Part shown: positions 26,925 through 39,200 of the stretch, in pieces
Layout: each line of letters opens with the position of its first letter
How positions within the stretch are numbered: the stretch's first letter is position 1
Assembly (NCBI GenBank): GCA_000181795.3
Contig: CM012953.1
Span: 9,910,282 to 9,974,281 of the forward strand
Reading direction: 5' to 3'
Origin: Trichinella spiralis
Taxonomy: Eukaryota > Nematoda > Enoplea > Trichinellida > Trichinellidae
Length of the DNA stretch: 64,000 bases
The notes under the pieces: model-generated
Told to the model about the DNA's origin: nothing
Seen by the model: the letters and a program-made list of their open reading frames with translations, nothing else
The model's database searches: none
Program-made: the position numbers and the translations under genes

Positions 26925-28915
26925 TCATGTATTTTCGTGTTTTATCACTGGGTTATTTTCAAGTTTCGCATAAGCCATTTCGAGATTTTTACGAATTTCA
27001 GAAAAAGTTGGCCTTTCACTTTCAGCTAAATTCCAACAATGCATAACAATTTCTCTGATATCTTCTGGTGTGTTGTTGGGTAACTTCAGTCGATTGCCTG
27101 GCAATTAAAACAATAGAAAGACATTTGTCAGAAATTATACTGCTATACCGTTGCGTAATGTTTCAAGTAGATTTGTCAAAAAATGACCAGTCCATTGCTG
27201 TTCTTCCTCTTGATAGGGGCATTTTCCCTTTACGAGAATTTCCCACATCAGCACACCAAACGACCAAACGTCAGATTTTTTAGAATACTTCCCTACAACA
27301 ATACAAAAGGCGTGTTAATTTATTACAGGAAATGCTCTGTGCAGAGAATCAAACATTCCAAAATAAAAAAGAATGAAATATTTTTATAGTCAGTTGCAAT
27401 TCAGTTTATGGAATTTTGAAATTATTGATTGAACAAATTGTTCAACAAATTTATTACTTTCTCTGTTGATATGGTTTCAGAATTTTATAGTTGGCTTTGA
27501 TCACCGATGTAGCGAAACTTAATCAACGATTACAGATCTACTTTCCATGCATGGCAAAACAATTTGAATGTAAAAAATAGGCATACCATGTGACAGGACG
27601 TCTGGCGCTGTCCATCTCACTGGAATAGCTTCTTTATTCTTTATTTCATAAAATTCACCTTCCTTAGCCAATCCGAAGTCTGAAATTTTAACTGTCTCGT
27701 CCTTCCATAAGCAGTTTCGTAGTGCTAAATCGCTGAAATAGCATAATAAAAAGTTGATACATTAATAATACAAAAAGAATTCAACTGAATAAATAGACCG
27801 TTTTACCGATGTATGATTTTTTTATTAGCGAGATATTCCATTGCAGAGGCGACTTGCACAAACATATTAACGCATATTGGCATGGTGACACGATCATTCT
27901 TGAGATAACTTTTCAAATCACCTTAGAAAAAGTTCAGGATAGAATGAATAGAGAAAGAATTATCTGTTTCAATTTTTTAAAAAAACTATATACTGTCACA
28001 AAGTTCGACTATTAGTTTCAAGCCAACTGTGTCAACCGCTAGGCCTTGAAATCGAATTAAATTTTTGTGATTAAGCCTGCGCAACAATCGGCATTCGTTC
28101 GACAAACTTTCAGCATTCAAATCTTTGTCAGTATCATTTTTCAAAAATTTAACTGCCACCGTGCGCTCATCACCGTTCGACAATTTCTGCAGACCTTGGT
28201 AGACGAATCCAAAATTACCCTGAACAGAATTTCATCTCAGAAACGGAACTTCACTCCTGCTTGCTGTTTTCTCAACAAAAAATAAAACCTCGCCCAATTT
28301 TTCTCCAATATGAATATCCGAAATTTGGAATAACCAGTGGGGCTTCCTAACGGCTCTTTTCAGCAAAACAACAGTCGTGTCCGCCATCAGGGGCTTCTTC
28401 TCTCTGCGGTAATGGTTGATCAATTTCGTCACTGTTGGATAAACAGCAGAATCGATGCTGTATCCTTTCTAAGTGAGAGGATGAAAAGATTTGTTTTTTT
28501 AATTATGAATTATCATATAAAGTCAATTTTTTTAAATTCCAGTACTTCAACAGCTTCAATAGCAAAGTGATACGCCACTTCCCCCGCTAGAGCGGACAAA
28601 TAAAGACAATTTGGCTCTTCTCCAACAATCGGACTGCGGAATAAAAAATCACCATCTACTTTCAAAAAATCTCGAATCAATTCATAACTTGGCAAATTTC
28701 CATAAAAATAAGGCGAATTATATATTGAGTCCGTCGTCTGCAACAAAATAATCAACACACATTCATATAGTAAATACGTGAAATAGAAAAAATACATATA
28801 AATAAATAAAATTCGAAAAACTCACCAAACAATCTGAACAATTATCTGACTTTGTTGGCAGCTTCTTCAGTTTGAATAATTTTGCAAATTTATTGCAAAA
28901 TTGTACATTGCCCAT
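26925..28915 (-). CDS. SH2 domain non-receptor tyrosine kinase, FER/FES-like nematode type
   Basis: Cytoplasmic tyrosine kinase with an SH2 domain followed directly by a kinase domain, the layout of the FER/FES-like family expanded in nematodes. SH2: [25 protein letters not shown] (the phosphotyrosine-binding Arg), then [20 protein letters not shown]. Kinase: glycine loop [12 protein letters not shown] (across a splice site), VAVKFL (ATP-binding Lys), catalytic loop HRDLALRNC instead of the usual HRDLAARN, DFG in [36 protein letters not shown]. The C-terminus follows the kinase domain by about 15 residues. The start is set at [10 protein letters not shown], but an upstream exon ending in SADALE is possible. 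There is no F-BAR or SH3 domain. All catalytic residues are present. Confidence 0.88.
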
Positions 28916-29959
28916 TTCAAGTGCATCAGCTGAATCCACAACAATTAAAAATACATGAAACAAACTAATTTATTAAATAAAATAATTTGAAGAAAAAATT
29001 ATAAGCAATTTTATTAAATATTTCAATATAATTATCAGAAAAGTTTTTGTTGAAAAATCACTTTTTAAATTAATTCAACAGCATTTTTTAATGTCTACTA
29101 ACTTGAAAATATTTAAATTTCATATAATACAGTAAAATTATCACCTGATTATCTTGACTGCGCTTTGATAAAAAATAAATTAAATAAGTAAGCATTAAAG
29201 ACTTTCTTTTTAGCAATTAAAATTTTAAAGATAACGTTTGTTTAAATCAAAAAGTTTAAACTTTGATAAAATTTCTTAAAATCCGTAAATACTTTTTTAT
29301 ACAATTGTGTGCATAATCACGAAATAAAGAGATTTTTTTCATATGATCTAATCATCATATTCTTCATCTCTGTATAAATAATTCAGAACTTAAAGATAAC
29401 AATTTCACTACATATAGTAGCTTTTCGCCTGCTAACTATTTACGGAATTTTGGTATTTAGAAATCAAAAACCTTTTTTATTTTTGAAAAAGTGTTGAGTT
29501 ACTATAATTGGAGTTTTTTAAATTATTATTATTATTAGTTATAAAAATTCTTTTAGCGATAATATTTTAAAAAATCATTACTTTTTAAAATATCAAAGAA
29601 AAAACAGCTACCATACTTTACATCAGTAGTAGTACTTCTCATTTTTCACATTAACAGATAATAGTTTCATTTTTAAATGAAAATGAAAATTACTTTTAAC
29701 ATCAATTATTATGTTGCTTTTATTTTAATTCAGTCATGCAAATTTAGATATTGTGAAATATAAAAGTGCTAAACAATTGCTAATAATTATCTAAATTATC
29801 TGAAAGAACACTCCATGTAATTGCACATATCATGTTTTGCTATATTCAATGTATACATTTTTTTATTATGCTTCATATCTTAACAAATATTTTAATTATA
29901 TCTAAATTCTTCAATACATTCATGAACAACGGCTTAGTGGACTGAAAATAATAAAACCA
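28916..29959. other. AT-rich intergenic region
   Basis: About 1 kb between the kinase start and the COQ7 stop, both on the minus strand. No exon recognised. Confidence 0.45.
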
Positions 29960-32900
29960 TCAAAAGCGCTCTGAAATCCATATAGCACCTTTGCAGCCAA
30001 ATTGGATAATTGTCTTCATAGCACCGTAAAACTGGGTCTGCAATAAAGAACAGCTACTAGAAATCTGAGAGAAAATTTCATACCTTTTAAGAAGTTACAT
30101 TTTGCAAAAAGTTATATTCTCCAAGTTAATTCAATTATTTTTATTAATATTAAACAGCAGAAAAATTTAAATACTTCTAAATGTAAAATCTACATAATAA
30201 AGTTATACAAATTTTGAATAAGACAATTTCTCTACAAATAAATTATTAATACCTGATGAGTTATAGCTATTTATATTTAAATGAAAACTGTTTATTTCCA
30301 ATTCACCTCAAGTGCATGATGCTTCAAACCAATATCATGATGCTCTAATTCTTCATCTCGAAATTTTCCTATTGTCTGAGAAAAAGTAAAACTTCATTAA
30401 ACAATATAACATATAAACTTCTGGACGAAAAACTTCCCACCTCTAGCAACTCTTTGTGATGTTCTTCGCCATCGAGTATAAGTTCACGTATTTGACTAAA
30501 AGATGAATGTTTTCTTTTAATATAGTTTACCACGCATAAGAAATTTTTTTAAAAGATGGTTTAAATAATCGATATTTTAAATATTAAAGCTTTCTTAATT
30601 TCGATATGCTTAAATAAATAAATAAATACATATATATATATATCACTTGTTGTAGTGCTGACCAATGACTTCTTCCACGGCAACTGTGCAAGCCATTGCA
30701 GCTTTTGGGCCAAGCAAAGCAGTTCCAGCTCCTGTAAAACAAAATAAAATATCAGATAAAGAATTCTAGCTCAAATTCTAACCTAATAAAAATCCAGCAA
30801 CGTTCCAAACAGGTGTCATAATTGTAGGACGGACTCGATATTTCCTAGCCATGTTTTCAAAAGTTTTCAAATGTACCTCTTCCTGTTCTTTCATGTGCTA
30901 AAAGCATTCCTTTTTATTAACTGAATTAATTTCAATAATATACTGATATTTTTATATTAATAAACAATTACAAATTATTCTCACATAGTGCATGAAATAA
31001 CTGAATTCCATCTAAAACGTGGAAACATTTTAACTAAAAAGTAGAATGGTAAAAATAAGCAAATTTCATCCTTATTTAAAAAAACCTTATGCATTTTCTT
31101 TTTTATTTTTTCAAATTATTTATGTTTTCAGCTACAGGAAACAAAGAAACAAAAATTACGACGTCAACTGAGGAAATAATTAGCTTCCATATGGAACAAA
31201 CTGTAAGTAAACATTCACAGATGCTTAAGCCGGAAGTTTTCTGAATACAACAATGGCAAGGTAAACTAAAAACAAAAAATACAACTGACGCCCAGTAATT
31301 GCAGTGTAACGCAACTGAAAGGAAAAAACAATAGCTAGTGTCACATTTGCGCTAAAAAGACCCTGACCTAAGTGAGATAATCCAACAACGAGGGTATAAT
31401 CGCACGATAAATACAAAGTAATTTTCTTATCCAAGTCATTTCATCAAGTGACAGTTGCGAGAAATCAAGCTCAAAACGATAATACATTATTCCACTTGAT
31501 TCAGATCCCACTGATCAGAATATACCTACCAAAAACAAAGATAACAAAATACAAGAAAGATATGGACGAATTACAGTTATCCGATGGTATCAACAATGAA
31601 ACAAGCAAAAATTCATTGAAGAATTTGAAAAAGGAAATTCTGGAGATTTTGGACAAAGAACTGGAACAAAAATGCAAAGATGAACGTGGAGAAAAAAAGA
31701 AAAGAAAAATGAAAAAAGTATCGTTTTTGGACGAGTTCGGTTTCCAATTAGCAGAAGTTTTTGTCGTTCCCAGCTCTACTGAGCCAGTACAATCTGCAGA
31801 CGATGAGAAACATCTGAACGAAGAGAGCAGTGCAATTTTGGATCCCTTTTTCAACACACAACTGCCTAAACAGAAGAGCAGTTGGATGTTCACCTTTCAG
31901 CAGCCCATGCACAACGTTGGAAAATTGCAAAAGCGCTTACAATACCAAAAAGTTGCACTGGAAAGTGTAACCGTACGCAATGATATCCAACGACTGTACG
32001 GTACGGTGAAAATCCAAAGACCCTGCACTGATGCTCAAGTTTTCATCCGCTGCACCGACAACAACTGGCTGAACTTCAAAGATCACAATGCCGTTTTGTT
32101 GAATCGAGGCAACGATATGCTTGATACGTATTTTTTCGACTTCAAAATCCCTCCCAACGATATCAATTGCAAGCAGATCCAATTTTGCGTCGGCTGTAAA
32201 CTGTTCGACCAACTGCTCTGGGACGACAACGACCAACGATATTACAAACTTCTAGCCTGAACCTGCCTCTTTTTTCATGTCTGTGATATTTATTAATGAC
32301 ATTAATGTGCGCTAATTATTATTTAGTTGTTTAATCAAATAAAACATTTTTTGCTATAAATCCTCCACCAATGCTTATAAATATCAAATTTTGAAAAACG
32401 ATATCATTTTTATCACTGGTTATTTGATTAACACTATAACAATATCAACAACAACAACACGCATCAGAACATTTAGTGATTGAAGTTTTTAAACACACAA
32501 AAAAAGAAAATACATGCATACATATTTATTTATTTATATATTTATTTATATGTAATAGATATAACTAAAAATATATAGAATATATTTTATAACTGTAAAA
32601 TAGATATAACTAAAATGCTGCTAACAAAAATTCAGAATAGCCTTCAAATTATAGCTAATTAATATTGTGACAAATTTAATAATACAGTATAAAAAACAAT
32701 TACGGAATTCCTGAATAGTTATTATATAGTTAAATCCAATAAGTACAAAATTATCTGATGTTATCTTACTGAAAACAATTATGGGATTATGGAATAGCTA
32801 TCATACAACTAAATCTCATAACTACAAAATTATTTGATGTTATCCTACTGACACGGTAACTGCAAGACAAAGGAAATTTTGAAGATAAAGACTATTAATT

Positions 32901-35900
32901 GATTCTCTAACCAATGGCAAACAAAGACTGACCCTTAAAAAACTGTATATAAGCAGCAGTTTTATGGAAAAATTTTGAGTCTGAAAAGACGAATCTGAAA
33001 ATTCTGAAGAGTTTTCGCTGTCCAGCAAAATGTACATTATCACCACAACATACACCGTCCCTTCGACGTCAGTGATGTTGTACAATTGCCCATCCCGAAA
33101 CCCGCAACCGCCTGAAAAACGACAACCGCTGACTCCGGAGCAATATGGCAGTATCGAGGGCTTTCTTATGAACATCTACTATGAGAAAAAAAGACTGGCG
33201 AAGATTTTGCCGAGCCAAGTAGTGTTTACTCCAGCCTGCCAGGGAACACGAATGCATTGCAGTACAAGCAGTCCATAAAAGACTCTGTTAATGAAGATGC
33301 GCAGCAGAAAACATACTACATTTTTCTAAGAAGCCAAAAGTACATCTGAAGATTTTGATATAGCATTTTTTGTAAAGATTTATTGTAATACTGTTCACTT
33401 TTTTGTAAAGCATTATTGTAATAGTGTTCACGTTGTAGTAAAGCATCAGTGTAATTTTGTTCCCGTCATGAGCAGTGGTATTCCAATACAGTTCACATTG
33501 TATTGTAGACTTACGGCAATAATAAAAACTTTGAAGTAAAGCAAGCAATAATTCCGTCCACCGGTAAGTAAAGACTTTTGGTGATTGTGTTACCTTTTTT
33601 GTAAAGATCAGCGCAATCCCAAAGACAAGGAGGGAAGATCAAAACAATAATGTTCTCATTTGTCGTACAGTTGTAATTAAGGTTAGGAAGAGGAATNNNN
33701 NNNNNNNNNNNNNNNNNNNNNNNNNNNNNNNNNNNNNNNNNNNNNNNNNNNNNNNNNNNNNNNNNNNNNNNNNNNNNNNNNNNNNNNNNNNNNNNNNNNN
33801 NNNNNNNNNNNNNNNNNNNNNNNNNNNNNNNNNNNNNNNNNNNNNNNNNNNNNNNNNNNNNNNNNNNNNNNNNNNNNNNNNNNNNNNNNNNNNNNNNNNN
33901 NNNNNNNNNNNNNNNNNNNNNNNNNNNNNNNNNNNNNNNNNNNNNNNNNNNNNNNNNNNNNNNNNNNNNNNNNNNNNNNNNNNNNNNNNNNNNNNNNNNN
34001 NNNNNNNNNNNNNNNNNNNNNNNNNNNNNNNNNNNNNNNNNNNNNNNNNNNNNNNNNNNNNNNNNNNNNNNNNNNNNNNNNNGTAAAGACTTATTGCAAT
34101 ACTGTTCACATTTTTGTGAAGACCTATTGCAATAATATTCACCTTTTTGTAAGGACTTATTGTAATACTGTCCACCTTTTTGTAAAGACTTATTGTAATA
34201 CTGTTCCCTTTTTTGTAAAGATTTATTGCAATACTGTTCACATTTTTGTGAAGACTTATTGCAATAATGTTCACATTTTTTGTAAAGATTTAATTATTGT
34301 TAGTTAGAGAAATAGTAAAATTTTTTTATATGTAAATAATACGTTTTAATACTGATCATTCAAATTTCTAACGCAAATGCAAAATAAATTTAAAAAACTG
34401 AACATCAAAAATTTTCTTTAAAGAATTTACAAAATAAATTATAACATAAATTCAAAATTGCACTTTAAAAATTATTATCAAACTTATAGAAATTCTCAAA
34501 CTTGTGCAGCACTGGTCTGCTATACGGTAATCTGTAAATAAATATCACGCTTTTTACACTAATTACAACAGCATTGCCCTGTAACGGAAGCCGCTTTACA
34601 GCTCAAGTATTATTATAAAAATAATGGCATCAGTCACGTTGATTTTTTGCAAAATAAAACTTGTGCTAATGTAAGGAATGATAAATTATGCAATGATGTT
34701 TGCTGACTTTTCACTGTAGAATAAGTCAAGCGCTCCCAGTAGCTTCAGACTTTCACGAGTAAAGCACGTAAAATTAAAGTCATGTATGCAAATGAACAAA
34801 CAAGTCTATTCCTTTCACTAATTATGTAGAAAAAGTGTACAATGAAACCTAGAAACCTAGAGCAACATTCTTCAAGAAAGCAATTTTGAGTTGAAAATGC
34901 CTAGCGTTCTGCTGTTTACACAAGCTGCATAATCTTATTCATTTTTAGAGGCGCTTCATCCACTTTTTTTCTAATATCCCATTGCCTCAAACTGGCCAAG
35001 AAAGATTCACATCTGAATTGCATGAATTTCAGCATAAAATACTTTCAGTATTAATCAAACAACCATATGCAGCAAAAACACCATTAATCGGAAACACTTT
35101 CTGATACACGTGAGGAGCAACTGATTTCAGAGAAAGTCAAAACAGCAAAGCTGCAAAGACTTTCTGCTTTACCAAAACGCAAGAAACTTCATCTTGTATA
35201 TGCAAAAAAGAACCATCATATTAGACAACTGGCAAACAGCATGGTCTGATCAACGCTTGTATATCACGTTCAAAAATGGAACAATCAGTGTTTTATTATT
35301 TAAGTATGCTTGTTCAAGTTTAACCTATTCGTTGTCATTGCTACATATTCTGCCAATGGGATATTCTTAGCAAGTTAATACGACAGCCGTTCAGTTTCTT
35401 CGCTTCATAAACTATTCAGTTCCTTACAATGACGATTGATTATGATCGTGCATTATGTTACAAAAGGTTTATTACTCGATGCCGACAGTGATGAATAAAA
35501 TAGTATTACTTAATTTTATACATGCTGGATTTCATTACAGAAAGAAAATATATTCACATAAACTGCAAATTTATTAAATGCAATTGAATTTTTCAGTGAA
35601 ATAAATTTAATTTTCAATCAGTTATCAAATAATTCAAAGTCAAAGTGAAATTCAGCCTAATTATAATAAATTTTAAATTACACCTTACTGTAAGTAATTT
35701 GAATTGTTGCGTCTAAATTGTCAATTAGACGTTTGGAATTGGAGAACAATTCCAACGAGGCAAAAATAAATTTAAATTATGATTAAAAAAAATTTTTTTA
35801 AAGTAATATTTGAAAAGGTGAGACATTTTGAATTCATCCATACCTGGATAGTCATTGCAAGTGGACGTTGTCGAAGAATAAACAATTGACCTGCATATAT

Positions 35901-36005
35901 TCTTGCCGCACCAAGCTCACCAGCGTGGTCGACGCGTATAATTCGGTCGAGCAGACGTTGACGATTTGTTTCTGTGCAAAATCCCCTTACAATTTTTATC
36001 CACAT
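29960..36005 (-). CDS. coq7: COQ7/CLK-1 5-demethoxyubiquinone hydroxylase
   Basis: Mitochondrial di-iron hydroxylase of ubiquinone synthesis (demethoxyubiquinone to 5-hydroxy intermediate). Six exons (35844-36005, 30783-30897, 30647-30731, 30441-30495, 30307-30375, 29960-30037) sum to 188 codons in frame; C. elegans CLK-1 also has 187 residues. Markers: [20 protein letters not shown] (first iron-ligand Glu), EQEEVHL (ExxH), [37 protein letters not shown], and [13 protein letters not shown] (second ExxH). The ATG at 36005 lies immediately behind a TTTCAACAG acceptor, so I prefer it to the ATG at 36017; this points to a trans-spliced or downstream-operon start. Intron 1 is 4.9 kb, unlike all other introns here, and carries other genes and repeats. 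The N-terminus is basic, as expected for mitochondrial import. Confidence 0.95.
31191..32260 (+). CDS. PP1 glycogen-targeting regulatory subunit (PPP1R3-like), nested in COQ7 intron
   Basis: Regulatory subunit that anchors protein phosphatase 1 to glycogen. The main exon (from about 31507) holds a Lys-rich segment, the PP1-binding RVxF motif as KKVSF (in [20 protein letters not shown], typical of the family) and a C-terminal CBM21 carbohydrate-binding domain ([33 protein letters not shown]). A possible first exon at 31191-31202 (MEQT) ends in a GTAAGT donor and joins in frame to an acceptor at about 31506. Alternative starts are 31448 and MDELQLSDG at 31561. The gene lies inside COQ7 intron 1 on the opposite strand. 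Confidence 0.85.
32690..32850. repeat. Tandem duplication of about 79 bp
   Basis: Two adjacent diverged copies share AAACAATTA, GGAAT..CTGAATAG or GGAATAG, AGTTAAATCC or ACTAAATCTC, and ACAAAATTAT.TGATGTTATC.TACTG. They lie about 100 bp upstream of a TATA-like box in COQ7 intron 1. Confidence 0.7.
32946..32953 (+). promoter_or_regulatory. TATA-like box upstream of small ORF
   Basis: TATATAAG matches the TATA consensus and is flanked by GC-containing sequence. It is 84 bp upstream of the ATG at 33030, a normal promoter-to-start distance. Confidence 0.35.
33030..33278 (+). CDS. Hypothetical 82-residue ORF nested in COQ7 intron
   Basis: Open frame encoding an 82-residue, proline-containing, mildly basic product (start [14 protein letters not shown]; middle [20 protein letters not shown]). 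It has no signal peptide and no motif I recognise. GC content is higher than the surrounding intron. A four-codon upstream ORF lies at about 32965. The frame could be a genuine orphan gene, an exon of a longer transcript or a chance ORF. Confidence 0.35.
   Translation: MYIITTTYTVPSTSVMLYNCPSRNPQPPEKRQPLTPEQYGSIEGFLMNIYYEKKRLAKILPSQVVFTPACQGTRMHCSTSSP
33360..33475. repeat. Degenerate copies of the 33-bp minisatellite, left side
   Basis: About three imperfect units with TTTTTGTAAAG, TATTGTAATA and TGTTCAC at roughly 33-bp spacing precede the assembly gap. Copies become more diverged toward 33470. Confidence 0.7.
33697..34082. other. Assembly gap (run of N)
   Basis: 386 unresolved bases. Minisatellite copies flank the gap on both sides, so the missing sequence is probably more of the same array and its real length is unknown. 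Confidence 0.98.
34083..34300. repeat. 33-bp minisatellite array
   Basis: About six and a half tandem units of consensus GTAAAGACTTATTGCAATAC followed by TGTTCACATTTTT. Variants alternate A/G in GTAAAG or GTGAAG and T/C in GTAAT or GCAAT. The period equals 11 codons, so several reading frames stay open through the array. That openness is a by-product of the period, not evidence of coding. Confidence 0.9.
34301..35843. other. Remainder of COQ7 intron 1
   Basis: About 1.5 kb of AT-rich intronic DNA between the minisatellite and COQ7 exon 1. No further exon or recognisable element. Confidence 0.45.
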
Positions 36006-36210
36006 CTGTTGAAACAATAAACAACAATAATTAAACGCAAATATGAGAAAAAATATTTCAGAAATTTTTCAACGGATAATAAAAACCAAGCGAACAAAAC
36101 TCGAAATGAGTCCAAATAAATAAATAATTGGCAATTTGTTTTTGACGCGTTGTATTATTTATTTTGCCGTAGTGAGAGTCAAAAAAAGTGTTTAATTGTC
36201 AGTTGTAAAA
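36006..36210 (-). promoter_or_regulatory. Short TMEM94-COQ7 spacer with poly(A) signal and 3' splice acceptor
   Basis: The stop of TMEM94 and the start of COQ7, both on the minus strand, are 205 bp apart. Read on the minus strand, the spacer contains AATAAA (near 36160) and then a TTTCAACAG acceptor abutting the COQ7 ATG. This is the arrangement of nematode operons processed by polyadenylation plus spliced-leader trans-splicing. Confidence 0.5.
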
Positions 36211-39200
36211 TTAAAATGGACTATTCATGCCCAATTTGGTGTCGAAAGAGAGACGTCGACGACGTTGACGACGTTGGTGTTGCGAAGCTTCGAGTCGCTT
36301 CATCGCTTCGTTTATGCACAACACTGGTATTGTCCAGAAAAAAGCAAAAACGCTGACAAACCAAGGCACATCTCCGTATCGGAATTTCCACCTTCCTGGC
36401 CAGAGAGGCGGTGAGCAGTAGAAACTCTGGACAAGCTGCAAAGCCAAACAGGCAAAAAGCCAATTTCGATTTCTGGTCGGCGGTTTGTTCATCATCAGCT
36501 CATAGCAGTGGACATGACTGGCGCTGACTCCGATCATGTAGAGCAGAAAGAACCAGGCGCAGTAGTTTTGCGCCAGAAGCAACTGCGGTGGAGGAAGTCG
36601 GACATGGCCGTCTGAAGACGCCTGCGGCCAGTGGTCATTGGTGTTGGCAGTGGGTGTGGACTGCAAGAACCGCGTCGTCAGCACAAACAAAAGCAGCACC
36701 CCGAAACCGCTGGGAAGGAATTTCACGCTGAACTGGGTGAAAAAGGTGACAATTTCTTTGCGATTCGACCGACGTTTGTGAACCAGCGGTGAGTCGGATC
36801 CGGCGGCAGCGGTCCGTTCCGGCGTCGGCATGGCCAGTGAAGCGCTCAGCACCGGCAGAGCTAGGCAGAGCAACCAGAGCAGCATGTCCGGCGCGAACGG
36901 GGTCCACTGGACCGCAGCCAACGAGGCCAGTTGAACAAAGCTCAGCAACAGCGAACAGGAGAGCAGAAAGTAGAAGGCGACTCGAAAACGTCGAAGCATC
37001 GGCATGGACGTCGCGAACGCGCTGGTCAAGAATCCCTTGTCCAACGAGTGGACACTGAAAGCACAGGGCAACGAGTTGATCCGGTGCGCAAGCTGGACGC
37101 AGCTGTAACACGTCGCTGACTGGTGTCGAGTTTTCAACGAAGCCAGACCCGAAGTGGAACCGGAAACAGAACCAGAACTCAAACCCGAAGTCTGCTCTTG
37201 GTCTGCACAACATCCAACCGGGAGGTCCGGTTCCACGCTGACTGCCACGTCGGCGGTACAAAACAGTTCAGCATTGTCGACGTTCAACGAACTGCCGACC
37301 ACGCAAACGCACTCGTCGTTCTCTTGCATGATGCGAAGCATTTCATTGGTGGCCGCCTCAACGCAGTCGGTGAACAACGGAACCAGCAGTGGCACGTTGT
37401 CCACACTGCTCAAATGCGGACGAATATTATCTATCCCCTTCGGCAACTGGGCCTGGTTGCTGATCAAAAAATCCGAACTGTCCCCGTACATGCCACTGGG
37501 GTCCGTCTCCATACAACAACTGGTCAAACTGTCCACCGACACACTTCTCGAAAGCGTCGAACAACTTTTCTATTTTGAAACAAACAAATACGTACAAACC
37601 TCACAGAGGGATCAGTTGAATTTACAATTTTAAATTCTTTCGACGACAAATTTGAATTCGAATCCAACAACGGTGTCTGTTCCGTTTCGTCTGCAAACGG
37701 CGCACGGTCAACGTGCAAATCTGCATCAGCTAAAGACACTTTACAACTGAAATTCAGAACATCCGCCTCCAACCTGAGCTTGGAAACATCCGGCTCTGAG
37801 GTGAAAATTAGACTTTGTGCAGTGGTGGAAAATTCACAACATTTCCTTTTCACGACTAAAAATGATCGCAAAGAGCAACTGATTATTATATTCTTTTTTT
37901 TCTCACATTTCACAACTATTTGAAAACGGATGTACAATTTACCGTTGCCAATTCGACGTTGCTGGGTACTTAATGCCCCGTTTTCACTATTCTCCAGTGA
38001 AATGTGACAATTCCAACCTGTCTCGAGACCCATCTTTTCAGCAAAAACACGACTTCGAAATCTAAATTCAACCAAAAAGTAATTAAAGTATTCGTTTGAA
38101 AAAATAACATGTATATATACTCATTTTCTTTAGAAAAATGAATAAATCGTATGCACATTTTGTCCAAACGTTCGATAAGTCGAACAACATCCGGTTTAGC
38201 TTGGTATTGGAAAGCGACCATTCCGAGGAAGACGTGATCTTTGAAAAAGACATCCTTGCTCTGGGGCGATGAGACCAGAGCACTTTGCAACAATGTATCC
38301 AAGCTGCAAGTGGAAGTGGCTGCATCGCTGCATTTCGAACAGTAAGATTCCATCGTTTTCAATTCTACTGCATTGAACAATGAATTAGTAAGATCGTAAT
38401 AGCAACTGTCGCACGGATAGTTGATCGCCCACCGAGGCAACGGACGATAAGTCAACGCCAAACAATAAGCGGTCAAATTGTAACGAGTAGCAAAATCCCT
38501 GGAACAAACCAAAAATACAAAATAATTATAAATTTTTAATATTTCAACAATAATAAAAAAATCGTGGCTAACTTAATTTTCCGTTGATGCCATTTGTCCA
38601 ATTGGCGCACTCGTCGACCATCCCAATAATAACTGCACATCGGCATCAGCATATCCGCACTACCTTGGCACATCATCTGCGAGTAGGTGTTGCTGTGGTC
38701 TTGCAAGACGGTCGCGAACGCGTTGCCAACGGGAGTTTTCTCGGATTTTCCGTTGTTCAACTGAGGGGCCATGCGGTACGCAGCCAAAATTCGCTTGATG
38801 TCGAAATTGCTACACGCATTATCCGGGTCAAAATGCATCGCTTTCGCCAACGTGCACAGACAACGTCTAATATTGACAGCCATCTGTCCACCGCCGGCAA
38901 TGTGTGAGACAGCTTCCAAATGGTCCAAGAATTTCGTCCACTCTCCCCGTAGACCACATCCATTGAGCAAAGCGTTCAAACCAATCGGCTTCAAGTGGCT
39001 GACAAATGAATTCCAATTTGGATCGTCAAATTGCAACTGGGACCCATTTACGGACAAATCCAACACATGGGCGCGTCTAGTGGAACTCTGACTGGCGCCC
39101 GGTGTCCCCTCACCGTCGTTGGAAAAGAAGAACACCTTCTCGGCAGACGGATCCGCCAGTGACAAAATGCCCTTCTTGTCGACCACGCCCACTGAAGTGA

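Noticed and set aside
33639-34274. Long open frame of repeat peptide across the N run
   Set aside because: It is a product of the 33-bp (11-codon) minisatellite period and of unresolved bases; there is no start context, splice signal or family similarity.
36635-37261. 208-codon minus-strand frame within the last TMEM94 exon
   Set aside because: Out-of-frame shadow of a GC-rich coding exon; its product is Arg/Gly/Pro-rich and matches nothing, while the overlapping frame gives conserved TMEM94 sequence.
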